The position numbers and the translations under genes were made by a program. Shown piece after piece: positions 1 through 9,044 of a DNA stretch of 64,000 nt. Numbering within the stretch: position 1 is the first letter of the stretch; every line of letters begins with the position of its first letter. Origin of the DNA: K189A clade bacterium (GTDB lineage: Bacteria > Pseudomonadota > Gammaproteobacteria > Pseudomonadales > Azotimanducaceae); the NCBI GenBank assembly GCA_902613475.1, contig CACMHG010000002.1:29058-93057 (forward strand). Direction: 5' to 3'. The notes below the pieces were generated by a model. That model did no database searches. It had not been told where the DNA came from and worked only from the letters and a program-made list of their open reading frames with translations.

Positions 1-2166
1 GTTGGGCAATGACAGGGTGCCGCGCATCATGCGGTCATCGACGGTGATCAATACATTTGCGGCGCCGGCCTGTGTCACTAGCCGCACTTGCTCGCCATCG
101 CCAACACCACACTCCGCGGCGTCCTCAGGATTCACCGCCAAAGCAGCCGAGGTCTTCTTTTTCACCCACTCAGGGTCGCGAACGATGGTATTGGCGGTAT
201 AGGCTCGACGCTCACCTGCCGCCAGCAGCATTGGAAACTCAGGGTCCTTGGGCACCAGGTCTTCGAGGTTGGTCAGATCTGCCACTTCATCCAGCATCTC
301 GCCTACGGCAAGGCGTATTTTGTTGTCCGCAAAGCCAAGCTCTTCGAAGCTGCTAGCAATATCGCTCTTGGAGAAGATAACCCCTGAGCGGCCCTGCAAA
401 ATAGCCTCAAACAGCGCGTTGCCAAGGGCCAGACCTTGGCCACTCAAGCCCGCCCGCAAGACGGCTTCGGTATGCTCGGTGGCAAAGCGCTGCGCCAACA
501 GCCAGTAGGAGGCTGCTGCTGCAGCCCCTTCAGGCAATGCGGGACCCAAGGTGCGATACAGGATATAGGGCAAATATGGCCCCCAGTGCGGGTGCTTGGT
601 GATGGCCTCGAACATCGCAGGACTGAACGTCTCTAAGCCCTGCTGAGCAATGGCTTTCAGCGGCTCGATTTCTGCCAGTTCAAAAGGCCGCAGAGCCTCT
701 ATCATGCGGGCATGAATTTCTGGCTCTGACAAGGTGCCCGGCATGGGCGGACATACCGGAGCGCGTAAATGATGGTGGTTTTCGGGATACTCGAAGTTAA
801 AGAATGTGGATTCCCACTTTTCGTATTGGCTTGATGCGGGCAGCACATAGTCAGCTTCCCTAGCGGTCTCGGTCATCGACACGTCAATCACCACGGACAA
901 ATCCAGCTTGCGCATGGCCTCGCGCCAGCGCTGTGAATCCGCCAGGGAGTGACAGGGGTTACCGCTTTCGACCCAGAGTGCGCGATAACGGTTTGGATGC
1001 TCTGTCAAAATCTCTTCCGGAATCACGTTACAGGGCACCAGTCCGCCCACGATCCGCGCACCCACCACAGGAGAAAGACGGCCCTGAGGCTCATAACCCG
1101 CATCATCGGCCTCGGCCACATCATGCAGGGCAAAAAACTGGCCTATGAGAGATTTCAACGGCGCTAACGTATCCGGCCGCCCGAAGTGTCCGGTGATCGT
1201 CATCATCAGCAAGTTGAGATAACTCAACAGCGTGGAGTGAGGCGCCATCTGCACACCCAAATCTTCGTAATAGGCGCTGGTTCTCGACTTCGCGATGGCC
1301 TCGGCAGCAGCGCGCACATCTGCCGGGTTCAGCCCAGCAAACGCTGCGTAGCCATCCACATCGATATCCGAAAACCTCTCAAGCACGCGTTCAAGACCAA
1401 GGACGTTATCGTTTAGCCAGTCCATGGGTATCAGGCTCTGCTGTATCACATGGGCGATCATGGCGCTCAGCGCCCAGGCATCCCGACCAGGTTTCACGGC
1501 CAGGTGAATGTCCGCCAGTTCGGCACTCTCGGTGCGTCGGGGATCGACCACGATCAGCGTTCTATCGGGGTCCTGGGACACTTCTTTCAAAAGCACCCGG
1601 GCGCGCTGAATACTATTGGACTGCCAAGGGTTTTTACCAACAATGAAAAGACACTGGGTGTGCTCCATTTCGCCGTGCACATTGGTGCCGAACATGCGAC
1701 CCATCATCCAGGCGTAGCCAGTCTTCTCTTGAGCGAGTGCGTTGCTCTGAAAGCGCATGTCTAGGGCTTTAGACACTGAGCTAAAATAACTGCCGCCCAA
1801 ATGATTGCCCTGCCCACCTCCGCCGTAGCGGAAAATCTTGTCGCCACCGTAGGTTGCCTTGATAGCCGACATTTTTTCCGCGATCTCTTGAATCGCCACT
1901 TCCCACGAGATGGCGTCGTAACCGCCATCAGCCCGGCGACGCTGAGGCTGAGAGATGCGGTCTTTGCCACTTTGATAGAAGTTGATTTGGGCAGCCTTGT
2001 TGCAGATGTAGCCCCGAGACGCAGGATGGTCGCGATCACCCTTAACTTTGATGATCGAGCGGCCATCTTCGCCGCCAGTTTTCACCAAGATGCCGCAGTT
2101 GGCGTAACACAGGTTACAGGCCGTTGGCTGCCAATCGCTATTTTGTTCTGTTACGCCTTCGCTCAT
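1..2166 (-). CDS. Molybdopterin-dependent oxidoreductase (formate dehydrogenase/nitrate reductase superfamily), 3' end cut by window
   Basis: An uninterrupted minus-strand frame of 722 codons runs from ATG at 2166 to the left edge. Near the N-terminus Cys17, Cys20, Cys24 and Cys55 form the C-x2-C-x3-C-x30-C [4Fe-4S] motif of the bis-MGD enzyme superfamily. Superfamily blocks follow, including VGKNPWQSNSI and VVDPRRTESA, and the C-terminal part begins the beta-barrel molybdopterin dinucleotide-binding domain (VRLVTQAGAANV). No twin-arginine signal is seen, so a cytoplasmic enzyme is likely. Where many relatives carry the Cys or Sec molybdenum ligand, the sequence reads FQSNALAQEKTG, without Cys. 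The substrate cannot be named; such genes are often annotated only as molybdopterin oxidoreductase. The family usually runs to about 700-770 residues, so little is missing. The start is preceded by GGAGGA. Confidence 0.93.
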   Translation of the reverse strand, partial: MSEGVTEQNSDWQPTACNLCYANCGILVKTGGEDGRSIIKVKGDRDHPASRGYICNKAAQINFYQSGKDRISQPQRRRADGGYDAISWEVAIQEIAEKMSAIKATYGGDKIFRYGGGGQGNHLGGSYFSSVSKALDMRFQSNALAQEKTGYAWMMGRMFGTNVHGEMEHTQCLFIVGKNPWQSNSIQRARVLLKEVSQDPDRTLIVVDPRRTESAELADIHLAVKPGRDAWALSAMIAHVIQQSLIPMDWLNDNVLGLERVLERFSDIDVDGYAAFAGLNPADVRAAAEAIAKSRTSAYYEDLGVQMAPHSTLLSYLNLLMMTITGHFGRPDTLAPLKSLIGQFFALHDVAEADDAGYEPQGRLSPVVGARIVGGLVPCNVIPEEILTEHPNRYRALWVESGNPCHSLADSQRWREAMRKLDLSVVIDVSMTETAREADYVLPASSQYEKWESTFFNFEYPENHHHLRAPVCPPMPGTLSEPEIHARMIEALRPFELAEIEPLKAIAQQGLETFSPAMFEAITKHPHWGPYLPYILYRTLGPALPEGAAAAASYWLLAQRFATEHTEAVLRAGLSGQGLALGNALFEAILQGRSGVIFSKSDIASSFEELGFADNKIRLAVGEMLDEVADLTNLEDLVPKDPEFPMLLAAGERRAYTANTIVRDPEWVKKKTSAALAVNPEDAAECGVGDGEQVRLVTQAGAANVLITVDDRMMRGTLSLPN

Positions 2167-2174
2167 GTTGTCCT

Positions 2175-2330
2175 CCGCGTTTAACGCTTACCTTTCTTCT
2201 TCTTCTTTGCGCCGCCAGCGGCATCCCTTGGTTCAAGTTGCGAGATACCCATCGACGACAGAACTGCTGGTACCCGTAATGTAGCTCGCATCACTCGATA
2301 AGAGAAAGGCCGCTGTTGCTTCGTTTTTTT
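2175..2330 (-). pseudogene. Decayed C-terminus of a short-chain dehydrogenase/reductase
   Basis: Reading the minus strand, a stretch translates as EATAAFLLSSDASYITGTS followed by a Val-Asp-Gly, which is the hallmark C-terminal SDR segment (FLASD-x-ASYITG-x-x-x-x-VDGG). The frame then hits a stop. Moving one base continues into GISQLEPRDAAGGAKKKKK and a stop just upstream of the molybdoenzyme gene. A single-base deletion at the expected VDGG glycine pair explains both halves. No recognisable SDR body lies upstream, so this is a remnant of a gene that once preceded the molybdoenzyme gene. The Lys-rich tail is unusual for SDRs. Confidence 0.6.
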
Positions 2331-2565
2331 TCGGTCACCGAGTGCACCCCAGACCAGTTCTCCAATTGGGACATGATCTGTGCCAAGAACGATGTGGACC
2401 TATTCATGTGGGCCTGTTCATGTGAATCTATTCAAAGGAACGATGTCCTTTACCGCCTACCCCATTCAGTAGTCTCTCGCCGCGAGCAACCGCAGGGTCT
2501 GCTGCCCGTATCGCCAGCCTCTCCTGCATTGGCTAGACTGATCGCATCAAATTCGGGAGAGAGCT

Positions 2566-3273
2566 ATGTTGCGACTACGCCAAATTGCCTTGGTGGCCTC
2601 AGAGCTGCGCAGTGTGGAGCAAGATATTTGTGAACAGCTGGGTTTAGAGGTGTGCTACCGCGACCCTGGGCTATCGCAATTCGGATTACGGCATGGACTT
2701 TATGCCATTGGCGACCAATTACTCGAAGTGGTGGCACCCAAACAACCCGGCACGACGGCTGGACGCTTTATTGAGCGCCGCGGCGACGGCGGCTACATGG
2801 TGCTACTGCAGACCGATGACCTCATGCGGCAAAAAGCCAGGGTAGTCGGTGCTGGGCTTCGCATCGTGCATGACGGTCGAGAGGATCAGCACGGCGCTTC
2901 GATTCATGGCATTCATCTGCACCCCAAGGATGTCGGCGGCGCGATCTTGTCGCTCGATCAAGCTGAACCACCTGAAAGCTGGTTGTGGGCTGGTCACGAC
3001 TGGGCCTATCACTCGCTCAGCAACGTAGTAACTCGCATCGTCGCCATTGATATCCAGGCCGATGATCCGCACGCCATGGCAGCCCGATGGGCACAGGCTA
3101 CGGGCAATCCTGTACGGGAAGGGGTGATTCAACTCGATGACGCGCAGATACGTTTTATTGAAGCCAAGGATGGTCGCGGCGACGGGCTGTCCGCAGCAGA
3201 CCTATACGCCACGGACAGAAGTCGAGCAGGCGAAGCCTTTACGTTAGGCGGTTTTGAGTTTCGGTTGGTGTAA
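2566..3273 (+). CDS. VOC/glyoxalase-like domain protein
   Basis: This 235-residue cytoplasmic protein begins MLRLRQIALVASELRSVEQD and has the beta-alpha-beta-beta-beta layout of vicinal-oxygen-chelate proteins: an N-terminal module (residues 1-110) with an LGLEVCYRDPGL segment, and a second divergent module (about 140-235). It resembles the Glyoxalase_3 (glyoxalase-like) subgroup often found beside lipid or aromatic catabolic genes. Metal ligands cannot be assigned reliably by eye; His and Glu residues occur at plausible positions (HG near residue 46, E near 56). It is transcribed away from the molybdoenzyme, with about 400 bp between them, and the ATG has a GGAGAG ribosome-binding site. The substrate is unknown. 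Confidence 0.75.
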   Translation: MLRLRQIALVASELRSVEQDICEQLGLEVCYRDPGLSQFGLRHGLYAIGDQLLEVVAPKQPGTTAGRFIERRGDGGYMVLLQTDDLMRQKARVVGAGLRIVHDGREDQHGASIHGIHLHPKDVGGAILSLDQAEPPESWLWAGHDWAYHSLSNVVTRIVAIDIQADDPHAMAARWAQATGNPVREGVIQLDDAQIRFIEAKDGRGDGLSAADLYATDRSRAGEAFTLGGFEFRLV

Positions 3274-3522
3274 CGGCTGCTGCCTCGATCGGCCTTTGAC
3301 AGATCGACAGACTCAGGTGACTCATAACCGCAGATGGTTGCGCGGCTCTAGCCATGTAGATACAAATCCGTCGTCGCCTTTGTCGATGTAATGTCGAATC
3401 AAATTGCAGCCCCCAAACTAGACAAAATATCGAATCCACAGAAATTCGACGCGTCGCCCCATGTACGCACACGACCTTTTCCGCATGTTAATTTTTCTTA
3501 ATCAACAAGAAAAGGTTCGTCC

Positions 3523-4377
3523 ATGCGCAGTTCACTTATCCCTATTATTCTCGGAACCGTCACTGTCACGCTTACCGCTTGCGGTGGTGGCGGTGGTGGT
3601 GGTGGTGGTTCAGACAGCTCATACGGCAGTGCTTCAACAGGCAGTGCGGGCACCAGCGGTTCGAGCACCACCACAACCAGCAGCAATGCTGCGCCGGTGT
3701 TTGCTGATCTTGCATCGACTATCTCGGTGAATGAGAACCAAACGAGTATTACGACCATAGAGGCGACTGACGCCGACTCGGATACGCTGTCGTTCTCCCT
3801 CGATGGCGGCGATGCGCAGGAGTTGTCAATCGACAGCCAAACCGGTGTGCTGGTTTTTCTGAGCGCGCCAGATTACGAGACCAAGACCACCTACCAAACT
3901 GACGTCGTGGTGAGCGATGGCACCACGTCGACGACCCAAGCGATCACTATCGAGATCGTCGACATTGCCGAAACATCGGGCGAGGCGCCGCTGGAGATCA
4001 ATGTCATCGTCAGCAGTGGTTCAAATGGCTACGGCGGCGGCAATAAGTACTACATCAATGGCAGCGCAAGCCCGGACATTACGCTGGAAGCGGGCAAGAC
4101 CTATCGTTTTCTGCAGAACGATTCGTCCAATACAACTCACCCCATGCGACTTTCGCTGCAGGCCAACGGTACCCACGATGGCGGCTCTGAGTACACGAGC
4201 AATATTGACTATGTTGGCAGCACAGGTAGCAGCGGCGCCTATCTGCAATTCACGGTGCCAGCCGATATCGACACCGAAACCCTGTACTACTACTGCCAAA
4301 CCCATTCCGGCATGGGCGGACGCATTTTCATCACTGCCGCAACCGGTACCGGGTATGAGATCGTGGGTATGAATTGA
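3523..4377 (+). CDS. Lipoprotein with cadherin-like and cupredoxin-like domains
   Basis: The 284-residue product has a lipoprotein signal ending LTAC at about residue 20, followed by a run of nine glycines and a Ser/Thr-rich linker. Residues 57-145 form a cadherin-like/Ig repeat (SVNENQTSIT, ATDADSDTLSFSLDGGD, SAPDYETKTTY). Residues 152-277 look like a cupredoxin: TTHPMRL supplies a His and YYCQTHSGMGG supplies the Cys-x3-His-x4-Met arrangement of type 1 copper sites. The protein is therefore likely anchored to the outer membrane or cell surface and may bind copper or carry electrons. Fusion of an adhesion-type repeat to a cupredoxin is unusual. It is monocistronic, convergent with the oligopeptidase gene 8 bp away. 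Confidence 0.82.
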   Translation: MRSSLIPIILGTVTVTLTACGGGGGGGGGSDSSYGSASTGSAGTSGSSTTTTSSNAAPVFADLASTISVNENQTSITTIEATDADSDTLSFSLDGGDAQELSIDSQTGVLVFLSAPDYETKTTYQTDVVVSDGTTSTTQAITIEIVDIAETSGEAPLEINVIVSSGSNGYGGGNKYYINGSASPDITLEAGKTYRFLQNDSSNTTHPMRLSLQANGTHDGGSEYTSNIDYVGSTGSSGAYLQFTVPADIDTETLYYYCQTHSGMGGRIFITAATGTGYEIVGMN

Positions 4378-4384
4378 GCGGTTT

Positions 4385-6529
4385 CTAGATTTCGTCTTTC
4401 GCCCCGTTAGGCGCCTCTGCGGGATCCGCCATATGGGCAAAGGTGAACGCCAGCACGTCAGCATATAGATCAATGATCTTGCTCGTTGGCGTGCCGGCGC
4501 CGTGACCAGCATCTTTCTCCACCCGAATCAGAACCGGCGCATCCCCGGCGTGCTTTGCCTGCAGCTCAGCGGCGAATTTGAAGGAATGGGCAGGCACGAC
4601 GCGATCGTCGTGATCGCCGGTGGTCACCAAGGTTGCCGGATAGGCGGTTCCAGCTCGAACATTGTGCACTGGCGAATAGCTAAGCAAATATTCGAACATC
4701 TCCTTGGATTGTTCCGCAGTACCGTAGTCGTATGACCAGCCAGCACCCGCCGTAAATGTGTGATAACGCAGCATGTCGAGGACACCGACAGCAGGCAGCG
4801 CAACGGCTGCAAGATCAGGTCGCTGGGTCATAACCGCGCCGACGAGCAAACCGCCATTGCTTCCCCCACGAATGGCCAGCTTGGTCGATTCGGTTATGCC
4901 GCTATTGATGAGGTACTCGGCGGCGGCGATAAAGTCGTCAAACACATTCTGTTTTTGCATTTGAGTGCCGGCATCGTGCCAAGCCTTGCCGTATTCACCA
5001 CCGCCGCGCAAATTGGGTACCGCATAAACACCGCCAGCCTCAAGCCAGGCCGCCATCGTGCTAGAGAACCGTGGCGTCAGGCTGATATCAAAACCACCAT
5101 AGCCGTACAGCATGGTGGGATGGGTTTGGTTTTGATCTAAATCGGCTCGGTGAGTAATGATCATGGGCACACGAGTGCCATCCTTAGAACTGTAGAGCAC
5201 CTGTTTTGAGACATAGCCAGCGCTATCAAAATCTGCCTTCGAGGCGCGAAACACTGAACTGTCACCGCTGGCCAGCTCGAGTCGGAACAACGTGCTGGGG
5301 GTTTTGTAATTCTGAAAGCTGTAATAGGCCACCGTGTCCTTGGCCTTGCCACGAAAACCTGAAGCGTCACCAGGCCCTGGCAGCACGATCTCGCGCAGTC
5401 TTTGCCCGTCGAGAGAGTACTGCTCTACCCGCGCGATGGCATCCACCATGTATTGTGCGAAGAAGTACCCTCCTACAGCCGAGGCATCCAGCACGTGCTC
5501 AGACTCTGGAATAACATCCTGCCACGCAGTGGGCGCTTGCAGATTGAATTTGACCAGGCGGCTGTTTGGCGCAGCGCGATTGGTCTGGGCATACAACATA
5601 CCGTCCTGACTGAAAATCACGCTGATATCTGAGGTCTCGTCGTCAACGACGTTAACCAGCTGGCCCCGTGGATCGTTGAGGTCCATAACGAATAAACGAT
5701 TCCCAGCTGTCGTGTTGCTGGCGTAGACCACAAGAAACCGTTGATCTTCGGTCACGTACCCCGACACGTAGCGGAACGTTTCGCCGTCGCCGAAAACCAC
5801 GTCATCTGCAGCCTGAGGCTGACCTACTTTGTGAAAATAGAGCCGATGTTGATCGGTTTTGGCAGTAAGTTCCTCACCGTCTTGAACGTCATAGCGCGAG
5901 TAGTAAAACCCCGCCTCACCCCGCCAAGCGATGCCGCTGAATTTCACGTCATCAATGCGGTCGATGACCGACAACGTTTCGGCGTTGAGCACCTCTACGC
6001 TGCGCCAGTCTGCACCACCCTCGCTCTTTTGATACGCCGCTAACTTGCCCGACGGTGAGAATGACAGAGAAGAAACAGACGTAGTGCCGTCCGGCGACAA
6101 TGTGTTTGGATCCAGGAACACTCGTTCTACTCCGGACTTATCAGTCCGGTAAATCACGGACTGATTTTGCAAACCGGCATTGCGGTAAAAATAGGTGTAG
6201 CCACCCTCCTCAAACGGGGCGCTCTCGCGTTCGTAGTCAAGTAGCCGCCCGAGACGATCACGCAACTCTTGCCTGCGCGGCAGTTCCTTCAAATAGCCGA
6301 AGGTGACGGCGTTTTGCGCATCCACCCATGCCTTGGTCGCGTCACTGTGATCGTCTTCTAACCACCGATAAGGGTCTGTAATCGATGTGTCGAAGTACGC
6401 ATCAACCACAGGGATTTGCTGAGTTTCAGGGTAGCCGACCATCGGCTTGGTGCCAGGCTCAACTTCGTTAGCAGCGTCGCAGCCCGCGGCAAGCGCGGCA
6501 GTGGTAAGTACAATGAGGGGTATGCGCAT
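4385..6529 (-). CDS. Prolyl oligopeptidase, S9A family, exported lipoprotein
   Basis: The start at 6529 is preferred over an upstream ATG because it yields a lipoprotein signal, MRIPLIVLTTAALAAGC, with lipobox LAAGC. The 714-residue protein has the S9A N-terminal beta-propeller (DPYRWLEDD near residue 55) and a C-terminal alpha/beta-hydrolase domain. The catalytic Ser is in GGSNGG at about residue 557, the Asp in GDHDDRVVP near 641, and the His in DAGHGAG near 676, so the triad is intact. Family members cut short proline-containing peptides; the lipobox places this one in the periplasm or on the outer membrane, fitting peptide scavenging. Length is normal for the family. The gene is monocistronic. 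Confidence 0.93.
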   Translation of the reverse strand: MRIPLIVLTTAALAAGCDAANEVEPGTKPMVGYPETQQIPVVDAYFDTSITDPYRWLEDDHSDATKAWVDAQNAVTFGYLKELPRRQELRDRLGRLLDYERESAPFEEGGYTYFYRNAGLQNQSVIYRTDKSGVERVFLDPNTLSPDGTTSVSSLSFSPSGKLAAYQKSEGGADWRSVEVLNAETLSVIDRIDDVKFSGIAWRGEAGFYYSRYDVQDGEELTAKTDQHRLYFHKVGQPQAADDVVFGDGETFRYVSGYVTEDQRFLVVYASNTTAGNRLFVMDLNDPRGQLVNVVDDETSDISVIFSQDGMLYAQTNRAAPNSRLVKFNLQAPTAWQDVIPESEHVLDASAVGGYFFAQYMVDAIARVEQYSLDGQRLREIVLPGPGDASGFRGKAKDTVAYYSFQNYKTPSTLFRLELASGDSSVFRASKADFDSAGYVSKQVLYSSKDGTRVPMIITHRADLDQNQTHPTMLYGYGGFDISLTPRFSSTMAAWLEAGGVYAVPNLRGGGEYGKAWHDAGTQMQKQNVFDDFIAAAEYLINSGITESTKLAIRGGSNGGLLVGAVMTQRPDLAAVALPAVGVLDMLRYHTFTAGAGWSYDYGTAEQSKEMFEYLLSYSPVHNVRAGTAYPATLVTTGDHDDRVVPAHSFKFAAELQAKHAGDAPVLIRVEKDAGHGAGTPTSKIIDLYADVLAFTFAHMADPAEAPNGAKDEI

Positions 6530-6671
6530 GGTGGCTTCGTCCATCGAAATAGGGTCAGTAAACACCCTGTACCAAACGAAGCCAAGATGCGCGTAACCTA
6601 ACCCGCTAAAGAGTCGTCAATTCCTCAACGAGAAATCTAGCTAGTAGACGTCTAGCCAAGGGAACGGCGCT

Positions 6672-7511
6672 TTAGTAAGGCGCGCTTCCCGCAACCGTTA
6701 ACCGGTGCAGTACGCGCCGATGTCCGGCATAGCCGCCCTGGGCACTGTGCATCACGCAGCGGTTATCCCACATACCGAGCATGTTCTCCCGCCAGCGATG
6801 ACGGTAGATAAACTCCGGGGCTTTCATATGCTCGAAAAGCTCGCCGAGCAATGCTTCGCCCTCCTTCTCGGACAGGCCGTCAACCCCAATGGTGTAGAGC
6901 GGATTCACCCACAGCACCTTTTCACCGGTTTCAGGGTGAGTTCTAACCATGGGGTGGCGTTGGATACTAAGCGCTTTATCGCTAGGCAGGAGAGTCATAC
7001 TGCGCCTATCGCCGCCTCCGGCTTTGACACCCTCGTGACTGTAGGGTTTTCGGGCGCTGTGCAACGCGTGGAGACCCTCCAGGCGGGCTTGCATCGCGGA
7101 ATCGAGAGCGGAGAACGCCCTCACCCCATCACAGTAGTGGGTATCACCGCCAACCGGGGGAATGATCTTAGCGTGCAGTATGGTCGCATTCGGCGGTGTT
7201 TTCTGAAACGACCAGTCCGAGTGCCAGGTTCCACCAAACAGCGGTACATCCTCTTCGGGTTCACGCCTCACCTCGACAATATGCGGGTGACCGTCAATGG
7301 CCCGCACATAGGGATCATCACCAAAAGACCCGATGGCTAGGCTGAACTTCTCCAGCTGCTCATGGGTCATTGGCTGATCAGGAAAATACACCATCCGATA
7401 TCGCAACCATGCGCGACGAATCTGCGAGACTTCTTCAGCGCTTAGCGCCTTGGACAAATCGACGCCCTCAATGGCAGCACCAAAATCGTTCTCATGGGGG
7501 CTAATGTTCAT
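6672..7511 (-). CDS. TauD/TfdA-family Fe(II)/2-oxoglutarate dioxygenase
   Basis: This 279-residue enzyme has the TauD fold motifs: the His-x-Asp metal pair in TWHSDWSF (residues 93-100), the distal His in DNRCVMHSAQGG, and the 2-oxoglutarate-binding Arg downstream in HRRVLHRLTV. Family enzymes hydroxylate taurine, 2,4-D-type ethers, alkyl sulfates or betaines while decarboxylating 2-oxoglutarate; the actual substrate is unknown. The start ATG overlaps the stop of the upstream transporter gene by 4 bp (ATGA), so the two are translationally coupled. The substrate is therefore probably imported or exported by that MFS protein. Confidence 0.92.
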   Translation of the reverse strand: MNISPHENDFGAAIEGVDLSKALSAEEVSQIRRAWLRYRMVYFPDQPMTHEQLEKFSLAIGSFGDDPYVRAIDGHPHIVEVRREPEEDVPLFGGTWHSDWSFQKTPPNATILHAKIIPPVGGDTHYCDGVRAFSALDSAMQARLEGLHALHSARKPYSHEGVKAGGGDRRSMTLLPSDKALSIQRHPMVRTHPETGEKVLWVNPLYTIGVDGLSEKEGEALLGELFEHMKAPEFIYRHRWRENMLGMWDNRCVMHSAQGGYAGHRRVLHRLTVAGSAPY

Positions 7512-8896
7512 GGCGAAAACTCCCGTTTGTTTTTATTGTTCGCTTGATCAATCAGATCGCTGAGTTTTTTCTCCTCTCCCTGCAGCCCGAGCGCTGCATC
7601 CAGCTGTATCACCTGCTGCGCAACGCGATGAGCTGTGCCGCTACTCATGCGTCGGCGCAGCGTGCGAGCTAGAAACAGACCGACAATCGACAAAACACTG
7701 ATGGCAAAAAACATCTGCAGATAACCCTCGGCACCGGGATTGCCATCTAAAATCAACGCCCAAAGCAGATAGGCGAAGGACGACGGCAGATACACGATAA
7801 AGGAAGCAATGGCGATCACGGAACCAGAGAAGCGTTGCGGCAACCCCATTTCCCCATAGGGCGCAAAGTACAGGGCGCGCATGAAAAAGATAGCGAAGGC
7901 GATCCCCAATAAACAAACCATCGCTGACCAAGACGCAGCCTCTATCCACGTCAGGCCAACCATTGCCAGCCCCAGCACCAGGGTCAGCGCAAAGCCTCCA
8001 CCAAGACCGCCAACGGCACCGCCAAAGAAACGGCCCGCGATGAATCCCGATGGAAAGGCGACTGCAATGCGCCCACCCGATGTTGAGGCGATGCCAAAGA
8101 TCGATATGGCCAGTGCAGGCAGTACATACATTTCATCCAGATAGGTCACGAAGTACGGCATGGCCGTATAAACAAAGTAGACACAAAAGCCAACGGCACC
8201 AGCTAACCATACCTCGGGTAAACGCAGCGTCAGCTTCATACCTGCCAGCACTTCCTGGTTTGCCTGGCGAGCATCGTTATCGGTTTTGAGCAGCGTCTGG
8301 GATGGCAACATAAACCAAGCGACGACCCCAAGTATGACCATGACCAAGGCGTTCACCATAAAGGCCAGCTGCAGTCCGAGAATGCTGTAGCCCAAGTAAA
8401 CGTAGAGTGCCACGGTTAAACTGTTCTGCAGTAGCTCCACACACCCCCGACCGCCTTCAAGCAAGCCAAAAATCTTACCCTGGTTTGAGTCGGCAGTGGT
8501 CTTTCGCACGGCGGACAAAACTGCTGGCCAAAATGCCCCCTCACACCAAAGAGACAGCATGACGAACAAAAAGCACAGAGTGGCAAAATCGGTGGTTTGA
8601 CCAAGAAAAAACGTGGTGACCCCGCCCATGACCATATTCACCGGAATCAGAACCCTGGCCGAAAAACGGTCTTGTACCCAAGCCAGCGCCACGTAAAAGA
8701 TGTTGTGCACGATGCCGTAGATCGACATCAGCATGCCGAACTGGGTCTTGGAGATGTTCCAAAGTTCGAGCATCTGCGGCAGCAGGGCTCCCTTCATGGC
8801 CAAGACCGCAAAGGCAAATTGCGAGCACAGAACCAAAACCAGAAAGTTCATCAGAACCGCCCGGGAAGAGAACACTGGCTGGGAATTGTTGTTCAT
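7508..8896 (-). CDS. Major facilitator superfamily transporter
   Basis: The start at 8896 (MNNNSQPVF) is chosen because an earlier in-frame ATG at 9070 would overlap the divergent dioxygenase gene. The product of about 462 residues has roughly twelve hydrophobic helices, for example FLVLVLCSQFAFAVLAM and VVAWFMLPS, and a typical short cytoplasmic loop after helix 2 (YVALAWVQDRFSARVLIPVN) resembling the MFS G-x-x-x-D-R signature. It belongs to the general MFS group that moves carboxylates and small metabolites. It is the first gene of a two-gene operon with the TauD-type dioxygenase, with a 4-bp overlap. The substrate is not evident. Confidence 0.9.
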   Translation of the reverse strand: MNNNSQPVFSSRAVLMNFLVLVLCSQFAFAVLAMKGALLPQMLELWNISKTQFGMLMSIYGIVHNIFYVALAWVQDRFSARVLIPVNMVMGGVTTFFLGQTTDFATLCFLFVMLSLWCEGAFWPAVLSAVRKTTADSNQGKIFGLLEGGRGCVELLQNSLTVALYVYLGYSILGLQLAFMVNALVMVILGVVAWFMLPSQTLLKTDNDARQANQEVLAGMKLTLRLPEVWLAGAVGFCVYFVYTAMPYFVTYLDEMYVLPALAISIFGIASTSGGRIAVAFPSGFIAGRFFGGAVGGLGGGFALTLVLGLAMVGLTWIEAASWSAMVCLLGIAFAIFFMRALYFAPYGEMGLPQRFSGSVIAIASFIVYLPSSFAYLLWALILDGNPGAEGYLQMFFAISVLSIVGLFLARTLRRRMSSGTAHRVAQQVIQLDAALGLQGEEKKLSDLIDQANNKNKREFSP

Positions 8897-9044
8897 ACTC
8901 GTGCTCGCTGCATCCCATGACTTCGATGTTATCCGCGTCGCTAGGCCCATAGTCACCCGCCGACGGCAACTTTGGTAGGCTAACGTGCGTTCTAGTTGCG
9001 GTGTTTGAGCGCTAGGATTGTCAGCACACCGCACGGAGCGAGCT

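Noticed and set aside
1..2166. Selenocysteine in the molybdoenzyme
   Set aside because: No in-frame TGA occurs in the translated frame, so the enzyme does not use selenocysteine.
1801..2184. Plus-strand ORF over the molybdoenzyme
   Set aside because: It lies entirely on the antisense of the Fe-S domain coding region, whose minus-strand translation is clearly homologous to known enzymes.
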